A DNA stretch of 64,000 nucleotides, taken from Roseimicrobium sp. ORNL1 (GTDB lineage Bacteria; Verrucomicrobiota; Verrucomicrobiia; Verrucomicrobiales; Verrucomicrobiaceae). This document shows positions 19,500-27,900 of the stretch, piece after piece. The DNA lies in the NCBI RefSeq assembly GCF_011044495.1, contig NZ_CP049143.1:4960001-5024000 (forward strand), written 5' to 3'. Each line of letters opens with the position of its first letter. Position 1 is the stretch's first letter. The position numbers and the translations under genes were made by a program. The notes under the pieces were generated by a model, which saw only the letters and a program-made list of their open reading frames with translations, was not told the origin of the DNA and did no database searches.

Positions 19500-20585
19500 A
19501 TGAGCCGTACCACTTCCAACCCAAACCGATTTCGCATTTCCGTGGGAGATCTGGCGCAGCTCGTCTGCGGCACCTCCCGCACCGAAGATGCTGAAATGAT
19601 GGTGGAAGGCTTCGCCTCTCTGCATGAGGCACAGAAGGGGGACGTCACCTTTTACACAGATACGAAACACGCTGCCGCGCTACGGCGGACGAAGGCGAGC
19701 GTCATCCTTGTTCCCGAGGACTGGGAGAGCGAACAATTGGGTGTGGCCTTTGTTCGCGTAGGCAGCCCGACTGCTGCATTTGACCTCGTGGTGGACCGCT
19801 ATGGACGCCAGGCACCCACCTTTCGGCCCGGAATTCATCCCACCGCCGTCATTTCAGACTCCGCGATGCTGAATGCGGCCAAGGTATGCATCGGTGCCAA
19901 CGCGGTGATCGAGGACGGTGCCATCATCGAAGACGGCGCCTCCATTGGGGCTGGCTGTTACGTGGGCCCTGACGTGACCATCGGAAAGGACGCGAAGCTG
20001 CATGCCCAGGTGACCGTCCAGGACGGCTGCGTCATCGGAGACCGCGTCATCCTGCATTCAGGCGTCGTGATTGGTGCTGACGGCTTTGGCTACGAGTTTG
20101 AGGCGGGGCGGCATCGCAAGGTGAAGCAGAGAGGCATTGTCCAGGTGGATGCGGATGTGGAGATCGGAGCCAACTCCACTGTGGATCGGGCGCGCTATGG
20201 CCGCACCTGGATCGGCGCCGGCACGAAAATAGACAACCTCGTGCAAATCGGCCACAACGTGGTGATCGGCAAGCACTGCATCCTGGTGGCCTGTGTGGCG
20301 ATTGCGGGCAGTGCGGTGATCCAAGACTATGTTGTGATGGGCGCCCAGGTCGGTATCGCAGGGCACATCACCGTCGGAGCACAGGCACGGCTGGGCGCGC
20401 GGTGCGGTGTGACCAAGGATCTGCCAGGGGGTAAGACCTATCTCGGATACCCGGCAGTGCCGGTAGAAAAGGAGAAGCGGAGACTCGCTGGCGTGAGCCG
20501 TCTGGACAAGCTCAATGCCCGTGTCCGCGAACTCGAAAAGAAGCTTGAGATGAAGATCGAGAACAAACTCGAGATGAGGGGATGA
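19500..20585 (+). CDS. lpxD: UDP-3-O-acylglucosamine N-acyltransferase LpxD
   Basis: 361 residues from ATG 19500; an upstream TTG at 19476 is less likely. An N-terminal uridine-binding domain (1-100) is followed by a left-handed beta helix of hexapeptide repeats (for example CIGANAVIEDG). The LpxD signature GVVIGADGFGYEFEAGRH, then TIGANSTVDRARYG-like text and QIGHNVVIG, contains the catalytic His near 250. A C-terminal Lys/Glu-rich helix (RVRELEKKLEMKI) is present. The enzyme adds the second 3-hydroxyacyl chain in lipid A biosynthesis, so the cell should make an LPS-type outer membrane. The other lpx genes are not adjacent. Confidence 0.95.
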   Translation: MSRTTSNPNRFRISVGDLAQLVCGTSRTEDAEMMVEGFASLHEAQKGDVTFYTDTKHAAALRRTKASVILVPEDWESEQLGVAFVRVGSPTAAFDLVVDRYGRQAPTFRPGIHPTAVISDSAMLNAAKVCIGANAVIEDGAIIEDGASIGAGCYVGPDVTIGKDAKLHAQVTVQDGCVIGDRVILHSGVVIGADGFGYEFEAGRHRKVKQRGIVQVDADVEIGANSTVDRARYGRTWIGAGTKIDNLVQIGHNVVIGKHCILVACVAIAGSAVIQDYVVMGAQVGIAGHITVGAQARLGARCGVTKDLPGGKTYLGYPAVPVEKEKRRLAGVSRLDKLNARVRELEKKLEMKIENKLEMRG

Positions 20586-20594
20586 GCATCTTCC

Positions 20595-20627
20595 TCAAGG
20601 GCGCTCCATTCAGGAGCGCCTCCTTGA
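20595..20627. terminator. Bidirectional hairpin terminator between convergent genes
   Basis: GGCGCTCC (20600-20607) and GGAGCGCC (20613-20620) form a perfect 8-bp stem around ATTCA, extended outward by TCAAG/CTTGA pairs. It lies between the convergent lpxD and fatty acid hydroxylase genes, 10 bases from each stop region, and can serve both. No long T-run follows. Confidence 0.6.
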
Positions 20628-20636
20628 TTTGCCTCC

Positions 20637-21215
20637 TCAGGACCTGGCCTCGCGCGGCTGGACATTCGGCACGGTAGGCCCACTGGCTTGCTTGAAATGG
20701 ACCTTGGCACGCAACAGCAGCGTGCCAAAGACGAGATCCGCAAAGGGCAGCACCACATTGAAGTTCTTTCCCATGTAGCGGTGGTGCAGCAGGTGATGGC
20801 CGTTGAGCCGGAAGAAGATGCCGCTGCGTTCCACGACACGGCGCTTGTCCTTCGGCACGTGCATGCACCAGTGCATGTACTCATACGCGCCGTAGTAGCA
20901 GGCGACGGATGCCATGATTGCCAGCCAGGGAATCCAGGAACCCATGACAAGGCTGGCGACCACCGCCGGAAGGGAGGAAATGAGAACCAGAACGGGGCCA
21001 TTCCACCAGGCCATGGGAATGATCTCGCGATCCTTCTCGTCAATGAGGTGGTAGGTGTGATCCGCCTTGAAGGTGCGATGATGCACCAGGGTATGCGTCC
21101 TGAAGGGATAGCGGAACGAGCCAACAGGGCGGTGCATCACATAACGATGGAGCAGCCATTCCAGCACCGAGGCATAAAGGATACCGGAGACAAACAAGAT
21201 CAAAAATAACAGCAT
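20637..21215 (-). CDS. Fatty acid hydroxylase / sterol desaturase superfamily membrane protein
   Basis: 192 residues from ATG 21215; an upstream in-frame GTG would add 34 unlikely residues. Four hydrophobic segments are seen. The di-iron histidine boxes are present: HRYVMH near residue 20, HTLVHH near 37, and HHLLHH near 137, with an HWCMH motif between them. The family hydroxylates or desaturates lipids in the membrane using O2. The substrate cannot be told from sequence; a 2-hydroxy fatty acid or carotenoid-type product is possible. It is convergent with lpxD, and no functional link to lipid A is shown. Confidence 0.85.
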   Translation of the reverse strand: MLLFLILFVSGILYASVLEWLLHRYVMHRPVGSFRYPFRTHTLVHHRTFKADHTYHLIDEKDREIIPMAWWNGPVLVLISSLPAVVASLVMGSWIPWLAIMASVACYYGAYEYMHWCMHVPKDKRRVVERSGIFFRLNGHHLLHHRYMGKNFNVVLPFADLVFGTLLLRAKVHFKQASGPTVPNVQPREARS

Positions 21216-21486
21216 GTAACAATAGGGGCAGGCGCCGCGCTCAGTGGGGGAACGCGTCGCGATTGAGCGTAAAAAAGGGGCAGAACGAACACGCTCAACC
21301 ACGATCCGGCAGGCCACCTTCCGCTGGCAGCGGAACAGCCTCCATTTTCATGCGCGAAGCGTCGCCCCAAATAGCACAGGATGCGAGAACTATTCCAGTC
21401 CGCACCGCGTTTTATTATTCAACAAACGACGCCCGATGTGGTCGTTGCTTGTCGCAATGGCATTGCGACGGTTGGCGAATTTTCGG

Positions 21487-22041
21487 TCACTCGGCAAACG
21501 CCTCCAAAATGTCCTCCATCTCCTCCCAAAGGTCCTCACAGAGGCCGATGCGGTACACCGCGGTGCGGAACGCGGCGTACTCCTTGCGATACATGGCCAG
21601 TTTCCTCGTCGCCACGGGATCTCCCTGCTCCACCCCTTGAGCACAGTGGCGCAGATTCGCCAGGCGATCGGCAGCTTTCACCACAAGGGCCAGTTTCGTT
21701 TCGTGCTCCACCGGCACCTGGCCCAGCTTCGCATGGCTGCGCTCTTTCTTCTCTTCACGCGTGCCTTCCGGTGAATCGCTCAGGAGCTTCACGCAATCAG
21801 CCACGAGGTCACCGAACTCCTCCGCGATGGCATCCAGCGGAGTCTCCGTGTCCTCCACGACATCATGCAGGAACCCCACGACCTGGGCGGCGCTCCCGAA
21901 GGGCTTGAGCAAATGCACCGCCTGCTCCAGGTGGTACACGTAGGGATGCCCGCCATACAGCTGGGCGCCGTGTGCCTTCACCGCGAAATCACGCGCGCGG
22001 TTGACGTCCTCAGGAGCGAGTGATGCCGGGGTATCGTTCAC
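21487..22041 (-). CDS. Stand-alone HD-domain phosphohydrolase, MESH1/SpoT-hydrolase type
   Basis: 184 residues, only the HD hydrolase domain. Visible residues of the Mn-binding site are AHGAQLYGGHPYVYHL (first His), FLHDVVEDT (His-Asp and downstream Glu-Asp) and KAADRLANL (Asp and Asn). This arrangement matches the hydrolase half of SpoT/RelA proteins, which remove the 3' pyrophosphate from (p)ppGpp. Neither a synthetase domain nor a TGS domain is present. Related small HD proteins may act on other nucleotides, so a (p)ppGpp role is inference. The marR gene lies upstream on the same strand, 66 bases away, so the two may share a transcript. Confidence 0.85.
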   Translation of the reverse strand: MNDTPASLAPEDVNRARDFAVKAHGAQLYGGHPYVYHLEQAVHLLKPFGSAAQVVGFLHDVVEDTETPLDAIAEEFGDLVADCVKLLSDSPEGTREEKKERSHAKLGQVPVEHETKLALVVKAADRLANLRHCAQGVEQGDPVATRKLAMYRKEYAAFRTAVYRIGLCEDLWEEMEDILEAFAE

Positions 22042-22107
22042 AACGATTTTCTGCCACAGGACCGTGCGCAGGGCCAGCGCTTTTGGGAGCGACCTTCAGA
22101 CGACCGT

Positions 22108-22521
22108 TCACGAACTCAGTTTCTCCAGCAGCGCACCCAGATCCGGACCAATGCGCCGGAGTTCTTCGCGATGCACTTCCGTGAGCTTGTCGAGAAGCTC
22201 CTCTCCACGCGCCGTGAGGTGCAGAATCACCTGCCGGCGATCCTCCTGCGATTGCTCACGCTGAATCAGACGCTCCGCCACCAGACGGTCCGCGAGGCCG
22301 ACTGCGCTGTGGTGCTGGATTTGCAGGCGCTCGGCCAGTTCCCCGACCGTCACATGATCCCGTGAGGGGAATCCCTTGATGGCCAGCAACGCCTGGTGCT
22401 GCTGCGGCGTGAGACCTGCTTCGTGAGCCGCCTCCTCGCTAAAGCGCAGGAACTGCCTCAGTCCGAAGCGGAATGCCGCAATCTGCTCATAGTGGGCCTT
22501 GGTGAATTTTCGTGCTGGCAT
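22108..22521 (-). CDS. MarR-family transcriptional regulator
   Basis: 137 residues from ATG 22521; a TTG 13 codons upstream is also in frame. The winged helix-turn-helix is clear: LTPQQHQALLAIKG, VTVGELAERLQIQHHSAVGLADRLV and the wing IQREQSQEDRRQVILHLT. The C-terminal helix gives the dimer interface. MarR dimers bind palindromes and often release on binding small aromatic ligands. It is divergent from a ClC channel gene, and a perfect 10-bp palindrome (22571-22595) lies between the two, so it probably controls both itself and the channel. The HD hydrolase follows downstream. Confidence 0.9.
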   Translation of the reverse strand: MPARKFTKAHYEQIAAFRFGLRQFLRFSEEAAHEAGLTPQQHQALLAIKGFPSRDHVTVGELAERLQIQHHSAVGLADRLVAERLIQREQSQEDRRQVILHLTARGEELLDKLTEVHREELRRIGPDLGALLEKLSS

Positions 22522-22570
22522 CCCGACGCCACCGTAAGCCGCCGCAGCGCGTGATGGCAACCGCTGTTTG

Positions 22571-22595
22571 ACATATATCGCACTACGATATATGT
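22571..22595. promoter_or_regulatory. Perfect palindrome, predicted MarR operator
   Basis: ACATATATCG and CGATATATGT form perfect 10-bp arms around CACTA. The site overlaps a TTGACA-like -35 sequence (22568-22573) and a TATATG-like -10 for the ClC gene. Its size and position between divergent marR and ClC genes fit a MarR-dimer operator. Confidence 0.75.
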
Positions 22596-22629
22596 GTACC
22601 TGCCAGCTTTACGCCGTCCCATTTCCAGA

Positions 22630-24432
22630 ATGTCCGATATTCCCGTCTCAGGTTCTCCCGCGCTGCCCTCTCACGCACCGGTCTCCCATGCAGAAGAATC
22701 CGCCCTGCGTGACTTCAGTACCAATTCGCGAGTCCTCGTGCTCTCCGGCATGGCGGTATGCGTGGGCGCCATTGGAGCCGTAGCGGCCTGGGTGCTCCAG
22801 TGGCTCATCGCCGTGATCACCAATCTGGCATTCTACCACCAATGGTCCTCCGAGCACTCCACGCCCCAAGGCCACGCGTTGGGCTATTGGGTCATCGGCG
22901 TGCCGGTCATCGGCGCCCTCATCATCGGACTGATGGCGCGATTCGGCTCGGAGAAGATTCGTGGCCACGGCATCCCTGAGGCGCTGGAAGCCATCCTGCT
23001 CGGACGCAGCCGCATCCAGTTGAAGGTTGCCCTGCTGAAGCCGATATCCGCCGCCATCTCCATCGGCACGGGCGGTCCCTTCGGTGCGGAGGGACCCATC
23101 ATCATGACGGGTGGAGCCTTCGGCTCGCTCTTCGCCCAGCGCTTTCATCTCAGCGCCGCCGAGCGCAAGACGCTGCTCGTGGCAGGCGCCGCCGCAGGCA
23201 TGGCGGCGGTGTTCTCGGCTCCCGTAGCGGCGGTGCTGCTGGCGGTGGAGTTGCTGCTCTTTGAGTGGAAGCCACGTAGCTTCATCCCCGTGGTCATCGC
23301 GGCTGCGGTGGCAGCCACCGTGCGTGTCCCCCTGCTGGGCAGTGGTGCCCTGTTTTACATCACACCCCATCAGGCTCTCCCATTCACGGGCCTCGCCTTT
23401 GCGGCAGGCGTGGGTGTGATCGTGGGACTGGGCTCGGGCCTCGCCACCACGCTCGTGTATGCGGTGGAGGACTTCTTTCTGAAACTGCCCATCCACTGGA
23501 TGTGGTGGCCCGCACTCGGTGCGGTGGTCGTGGGCATCGGCGGTGTGCTGGATCCACGAGTATTGGGCACCGGCTATGAAACGATCCACGGCATGCTGCG
23601 CGGCGAGGTGATTGGAGCCTCCCTTCTGGCCCTGCTGGTGGCGAAGTTCGTGGTGTGGTCCGTCGCCCTGGGGTCCGGAACCTCCGGCGGGGTGCTGGCG
23701 CCCTTGCTCATCCTTGGCGGAGCCATGGGTGCGATGCTGGGACAATGGATTCCCGTGGGTGATGTGGGCCTATGGGCGCTCGTGGGCATGGCCGCGATGA
23801 TGGGCGGCACCATGCGGGTGCCACTCACGGCAGTCGTCTTTGCCATGGAACTCACGGAGGACTTCCACCTCTGCACGGGCCTGCTCATCGGCACCGTGTG
23901 CTCCTACGCGGTGACCGTGCTGCTCATGCGCCGCTCCATTCTCACCGAGAAACTGGCACGCCGCGGCCACCACATCTCCTGTGAATACAGCGTGGATCCC
24001 TTCGAACTCGCCCGCGTGAAGGACGTGATGGATCGCAATCCTCCCAAGGTACTGGCGAACCTTCCTCTCAATACCCTTGTGGATCGACTGGCGAAAGGCG
24101 ACCCCGCGCTCACTTCACGCCAGGCCACGCTCCTCGTCGACGAGAACGAACGCCTCAGCGGCATCCTCACCCGTGGAGACATGCTGCGCGCCATGAGCGA
24201 TGCGGACTCAGGCACACGCACGGTCTCCGAACTCGGCACCACCGATCTCGTCGTGACACACCCGGAAGAATCCCTGCACGACGCGCTGACCAAGATGCTT
24301 TCCCGTGACATCGGCCGCTTGCCGGTGGTAGAGCCCGGTGAGCCACGCCGTATCGTGGGCTACCTCGGTCGCGCCGCACTGCTCACCGCTCGACGGAAGC
24401 TGCTTGAAGAAGAGCACATCCGTGAACGATGA
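22630..24432 (+). CDS. ClC-family chloride channel/transporter with CBS pair
   Basis: About 600 residues from ATG 22630; an in-frame GTG at 22594 lies inside the operator and is unlikely. Around ten membrane helices. The ClC selectivity signatures are visible: GTGGPFGAEGP (gating Glu near residue 154), and SGTSGGVLAPLLILGG. The C-terminal cytoplasmic part (from about 450) carries two CBS motifs, VKDVMDRNPPKVLANLPLN and VSELGTTDLVVTHPEESL, which in relatives bind adenine nucleotides. It moves chloride, possibly with proton exchange. The divergent MarR and shared palindrome suggest it responds to a chemical signal. Confidence 0.93.
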   Translation: MSDIPVSGSPALPSHAPVSHAEESALRDFSTNSRVLVLSGMAVCVGAIGAVAAWVLQWLIAVITNLAFYHQWSSEHSTPQGHALGYWVIGVPVIGALIIGLMARFGSEKIRGHGIPEALEAILLGRSRIQLKVALLKPISAAISIGTGGPFGAEGPIIMTGGAFGSLFAQRFHLSAAERKTLLVAGAAAGMAAVFSAPVAAVLLAVELLLFEWKPRSFIPVVIAAAVAATVRVPLLGSGALFYITPHQALPFTGLAFAAGVGVIVGLGSGLATTLVYAVEDFFLKLPIHWMWWPALGAVVVGIGGVLDPRVLGTGYETIHGMLRGEVIGASLLALLVAKFVVWSVALGSGTSGGVLAPLLILGGAMGAMLGQWIPVGDVGLWALVGMAAMMGGTMRVPLTAVVFAMELTEDFHLCTGLLIGTVCSYAVTVLLMRRSILTEKLARRGHHISCEYSVDPFELARVKDVMDRNPPKVLANLPLNTLVDRLAKGDPALTSRQATLLVDENERLSGILTRGDMLRAMSDADSGTRTVSELGTTDLVVTHPEESLHDALTKMLSRDIGRLPVVEPGEPRRIVGYLGRAALLTARRKLLEEEHIRER

Positions 24433-24502
24433 CTCTGGCTGCTCACTCTCATTTTCGCTCCTTCAGTTCAAAACCTAATATCCCACCTACCCCACATCTG
24501 AT

Positions 24503-24580
24503 ATGCTGATCGTCAAAGCCCTCCTCGTAAAAATCGCCCTCGCTTCCGCTGCCGGCTGGATCATGCTGGCGCTCATCTGA
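24503..24580 (+). CDS. Very small hydrophobic peptide (25 residues), putative
   Basis: ATG 24503 to TGA 24580 encodes MLIVKALLVKIALASAAGW and a short hydrophobic end, a single potential membrane helix with two Lys residues. The stop is six bases before the next gene. No ribosome binding site is obvious. It may be a small membrane protein, a leader peptide for the following membrane protein, or a chance frame. Confidence 0.35.
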   Translation: MLIVKALLVKIALASAAGWIMLALI

Positions 24581-24586
24581 TCTGCG

Positions 24587-24988
24587 ATGCCGCGCTTCCG
24601 ATACTTACTTGACCCACTCTGCCTCACAGGGTGCTTCCTGTACGCATTGAATCGCTGGGTGGTGAAGCCCCGCACCACCATCGAGTTCTTCCACTTTCAC
24701 TTCAATGATCTGTGGCTCATCCCCTGCGCCCTGCCGCTGCTTCTCTGGCTGCATCGCAAGCTGGGCTTGCGGAATCACGACAGGTTCCCCACCATCACAG
24801 AGGTGGTGCTGCATCTCGTCATCTGGTGTGTGATCTGTGAAGGCATCGGCCCGCGCTGGATGCCGGGTACCTCGGGTGACTACCGCGATGTGATCGCCTA
24901 TACGACCGGCGCCATTTTTGCGATCATCGGCTGGCGCTGGCAGGAGCAACGCTCCTCGTTCATTGCATCCGGCTCGCTCAACGCATGA
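24587..24988 (+). CDS. Small membrane protein of unknown function
   Basis: 133 residues with three to four hydrophobic segments (LDPLCLTGCFLYAL, LWLIPCALPLLLWLH, VVLHLVIWCVICEGI and IAYTTGAIFAIIGW). A motif FFHFHFNDLW with clustered His and aromatic residues is striking. The gene overlaps the following methyltransferase by four bases (ATGA at 24985), so translation is probably coupled. I do not recognise the family. An earlier tiny hydrophobic frame precedes it by six bases. Confidence 0.7.
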   Translation: MPRFRYLLDPLCLTGCFLYALNRWVVKPRTTIEFFHFHFNDLWLIPCALPLLLWLHRKLGLRNHDRFPTITEVVLHLVIWCVICEGIGPRWMPGTSGDYRDVIAYTTGAIFAIIGWRWQEQRSSFIASGSLNA

Positions 24989-25653
24989 GCTTCGAAATCC
25001 TCGCGCCAATCTATCGCCTGATGGAGCGCGTGCTCGCCGGCGGCAAGCTCCATCGTTCCCGCTGCGCCTTCCTCGGCCACATCCCGACCCCGGAGAAGAT
25101 TCTCATCCTCGGCGAAGGACCCGGGCGGTTTGTGGTGGAGTGCGTGCGGAAGTTTCCCCAGGCTTCCATCACGGTGGTGGAAGAGAGCGCCGGAATGATT
25201 GCCCAAGCCCGCGCCAATCTCACGCACTCGGGCCTATCGGCTGACAAGGTTACCTTTCTGCACGCCGATATCCTGCAGTGGGAACCTCCACACTCAGAGT
25301 TCGATCTGATCGTTACCCACTTCTTCCTCGACTGCTTCCGTCCGGAGCAACTGGAAGTGATCGTGCCCGCCATCGGCAAGTCTGCGACAGACAACGCCCA
25401 CTGGTTGCTCGCTGATTTTCAAGAGGCCCATTCCGGCTGGAAGCGATGGCGCAGTCGCGGCATCCTTGCGATCATGTACACGTTCTTCCGCGTCGTCACG
25501 CGCTTGCCCGCCACCTCACTCACGCCTCCGGAACTCTATCTCATGCGTGAAGGCTTTGTGCTGCACGAACGGATGGAGGCGGAATGGGGATTGTTGAAAA
25601 GTGATTGGTGGAAACGCACGGGCAAGAGCCAGAGCGCTCCCGGAGCATCGTAG
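24985..25653 (+). CDS. Class I SAM-dependent methyltransferase
   Basis: 222 residues. Motif I ILILGEGPGRFVVECV near residue 35, the acidic post-I VVEESAGMI, and motif IV DLIVTHFFLDCF near 112 define a Rossmann methyltransferase. The C-terminal half contains RGILAIMYTFFRVVTRLPA, resembling quinone- or lipid-type methyltransferases, but the substrate is unknown. It is translationally coupled to the upstream membrane protein, which suggests both act on a membrane component. It is convergent with the next gene, with only eight bases between the stops. Confidence 0.85.
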   Translation: MSFEILAPIYRLMERVLAGGKLHRSRCAFLGHIPTPEKILILGEGPGRFVVECVRKFPQASITVVEESAGMIAQARANLTHSGLSADKVTFLHADILQWEPPHSEFDLIVTHFFLDCFRPEQLEVIVPAIGKSATDNAHWLLADFQEAHSGWKRWRSRGILAIMYTFFRVVTRLPATSLTPPELYLMREGFVLHERMEAEWGLLKSDWWKRTGKSQSAPGAS

Positions 25654-25661
25654 TGTAGAAG

Positions 25662-26003
25662 TCAGGCCATCACCTTCCTCGGCCTTTTGAGCACCGGCTT
25701 GGGAAGCGGTCCCAGACTGCCAGCGACAGTGGCAGCAAGAAGACAAACGATGGCTCCGCTAAAGAAGCCAAACACCGCTCCCTCCAGATGGTAACGCGCA
25801 GGCAGAGAGGCATCGGGGATGGTGGGCTTATCCGCTGGCATCACCGGTTGAGGGTTCTCCGTTGCTACTGGAATCTCCCATCCCAAGTCCTTGTGATGAG
25901 CATAAGCGACATTATCCGCCAACTGCACCGAGCCCACCACGGCACCCACAATAGGTAGCCAGCAGGTGAGCAGCAGCACTTGCATGAATTTTTTACGGTT
26001 CAT
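25662..26003 (-). CDS. Small two-helix membrane protein, unknown function
   Basis: 113 residues from ATG 26003; an open extension upstream is unlikely to be coding. A hydrophobic N-terminal helix follows MNRKKF (LLLTCWLPIVGAVVGS), and a second lies near residue 80 (GAVFGFFSGAIVCLLAATVAG). Between them is a soluble Pro-rich stretch with PVMPADKPTIPDASLP. The C-terminus is basic. The family is not recognised. A similar small membrane protein gene starts 470 bases upstream on the same strand. Confidence 0.65.
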   Translation of the reverse strand: MNRKKFMQVLLLTCWLPIVGAVVGSVQLADNVAYAHHKDLGWEIPVATENPQPVMPADKPTIPDASLPARYHLEGAVFGFFSGAIVCLLAATVAGSLGPLPKPVLKRPRKVMA

Positions 26004-26153
26004 GAAACACAGGGGGTTGTTTTGATCAGACGCATGGCGTCTGCCCAAACATCGCCGCTCCTGCCCGTGCGGGATGTGGGCGTGTAAAGGAACTGGAATG
26101 ATCGATGTCTTGTCCCATCCGGATGCCGGAGGTAATGCGAACACTGAGGCCAA

Positions 26154-26474
26154 TCAATCAAGGCTTTCCCGAAACTCAGAAGGCCTCCCCTTGTGCCACC
26201 ATGCCCAGTATCTGCGCACAGGATTGAATGTACCGTTTAGGCCGTACAACCAATGGAGTGGGGCGTAAAGGATTTGAATCCATTCGGGCGTTCTGAACAC
26301 TGGAAAAAGGCCATCCGCATGGGAGCCCAGTTCCGGAATACTCCGCCGCTCAAGGCGATGGATTCGCGTGAACTTTCCCTCGATAGGAGGCCATGTGACG
26401 AAGTAGAGCAGAGGCAGGCACACAACAATTGCCATCCAGACGCCGCTGCCAAATCTGGAGACCGGATGTTTCAT
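26154..26474 (-). CDS. Small protein with one membrane segment, unknown function
   Basis: 106 residues. A membrane segment VWMAIVVCLPLLYFVTW lies after a short basic N-terminus. The rest is Trp/Tyr-rich (WIQILYAPLHWLYG, YWAWWHKGR). No recognisable family. It is followed on the same strand, 150 bases away, by another small membrane protein, and both may form one unit. The reading frame looks real by codon use but has no family support. Confidence 0.55.
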   Translation of the reverse strand: MKHPVSRFGSGVWMAIVVCLPLLYFVTWPPIEGKFTRIHRLERRSIPELGSHADGLFPVFRTPEWIQILYAPLHWLYGLNGTFNPVRRYWAWWHKGRPSEFRESLD

Positions 26475-26507
26475 CGCCCTATTGCTGTTAGAAGCTAACG
26501 CCCGGGC

Positions 26508-27809
26508 TCACTCCAACCCATTCAGCCGATACCACGCCGCCTCCGCAGGGAAGAACTGCGAGTAGTACAACTTGTCGTACTTGTAGTGGCCGAGCACGGC
26601 ACGAATCTTCTCACGCTGCTGCTCCACGAAAGCGCGGTCAGGGCAGAGACTCACCACCCACGCGGCGAAGACCGGTTCGCGCACATAGGTGAACTCCTGG
26701 TAGCGCTGCGGTGAGAGCTTGCCCAGCTCCCGTATCTGAACCATGGCCACATCCACGGCCTCCTGCTCGCTGTGCTGCGGTTTCCACCATTGGTTCAGCA
26801 CGCGCCAGTCGTGGTGAAACTTCTGCGGCGCATCCACCTTGAACTTCGCATGCAGTTCCAGACTTTCCGCAGACAGCTTCGCGCTTGCCAGCAGCCCTTT
26901 GGCGAAGGAAGCCTTCAGAGCGGGATCCGTTTCCATTTCCCAGAGAGCACGCAGCGGAGCGCCACTGCTCACACCCGTCCAGCTCTCACGACTCTTGGGA
27001 TTGTGGAAATGCATACCTTCCTCGCACACCTGCAGACGAGTGCGCGCTGGTTCGCCGCCGCTCTCGTGCAGGAGCTTTTTGTATCGCTCCTCCCACACTG
27101 CTTCTCCAGTAAGTTGGTGCATTGCCTTGCAAAGGAAGAGGAGACGCGGCGCACCTTCCCACGCGATCATGGCGAAGCTGCCACGATATTTGCATGGCGC
27201 AGGCTGCTGGGTGGGCATGAGCCAGCCGTTTGAGGCAAGCACGTCCGCCACCGCCTTCATACGGGCAATGATCTCCTTCTTCTCCTCCGGCTCTGCCATA
27301 CCACTCTGCACAAACCGATACAAGCCATAGAACCATGGGCCGGTCTGATCATTGGAACCCATGGGGTACGGCGTCTTGCCATCCGAAGCCACGCCACGCG
27401 CGACAAAGCCCGGTGTATCCCCAACTGAATTCAGCAACAGGAGCCCCTTCACCAGGCGCCTCGCCTTGGCACGATCCTCTTCCTTCTTCGTCTGCTTCCA
27501 GCGAAGGACAATGCTATCGAGATAGCCGCCGTTGAACATCGCGCCGTTCTCAATCGGCGTCCACCACGCCAGCGCATTTGGCTTGCCTGCGAGACACTCC
27601 TCGGGAGTCGGGCGCTCATAGGAGCCATCGAGATCCGTGGAGTCCAGCATCAAGTCGTACTTGTCCATGAACCGGCCCCAGAGCTGCTGGTGCGCCTTTT
27701 CCACATTTGTAGCCACGGGATCCTCCGCCGCGAAGGCAGCACTGAAAAGACAGACAGACAGCAGGGAAGAAGTCGCGGGAGCGAGGAGACGACGCAGCAT
27801 GGTGGTCAT
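26508..27809 (-). CDS. Secreted alpha-helical protein, possible carbohydrate-active or alpha/alpha-toroid fold
   Basis: 433 residues from ATG 27809. A signal peptide (after MTTMLRRLLAPA, ending near FAAED) leads into an all-helical protein with regularly spaced Trp and Gly, such as AWWTPIENGAMFNGGYLD, DQTGPWFYGLYRFVQ, and YRGSFAMIAWEGAPRLLFL. Such patterns occur in alpha/alpha-barrel glycosidase-like proteins, but I cannot name a family or catalytic residues. The likely location is the periplasm. It is divergent from an alpha/beta hydrolase gene 91 bases away, so the two share a promoter region. Confidence 0.7.
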   Translation of the reverse strand: MTTMLRRLLAPATSSLLSVCLFSAAFAAEDPVATNVEKAHQQLWGRFMDKYDLMLDSTDLDGSYERPTPEECLAGKPNALAWWTPIENGAMFNGGYLDSIVLRWKQTKKEEDRAKARRLVKGLLLLNSVGDTPGFVARGVASDGKTPYPMGSNDQTGPWFYGLYRFVQSGMAEPEEKKEIIARMKAVADVLASNGWLMPTQQPAPCKYRGSFAMIAWEGAPRLLFLCKAMHQLTGEAVWEERYKKLLHESGGEPARTRLQVCEEGMHFHNPKSRESWTGVSSGAPLRALWEMETDPALKASFAKGLLASAKLSAESLELHAKFKVDAPQKFHHDWRVLNQWWKPQHSEQEAVDVAMVQIRELGKLSPQRYQEFTYVREPVFAAWVVSLCPDRAFVEQQREKIRAVLGHYKYDKLYYSQFFPAEAAWYRLNGLE

Positions 27810-27900
27810 GAACAGTGGAACAAGGAAATTTGCAAGCCTCAGTAAAACCCGCTCGCGCCTCCGATCTTGCTCCATGCTCCGCGGTGCGTGATAGATACCC

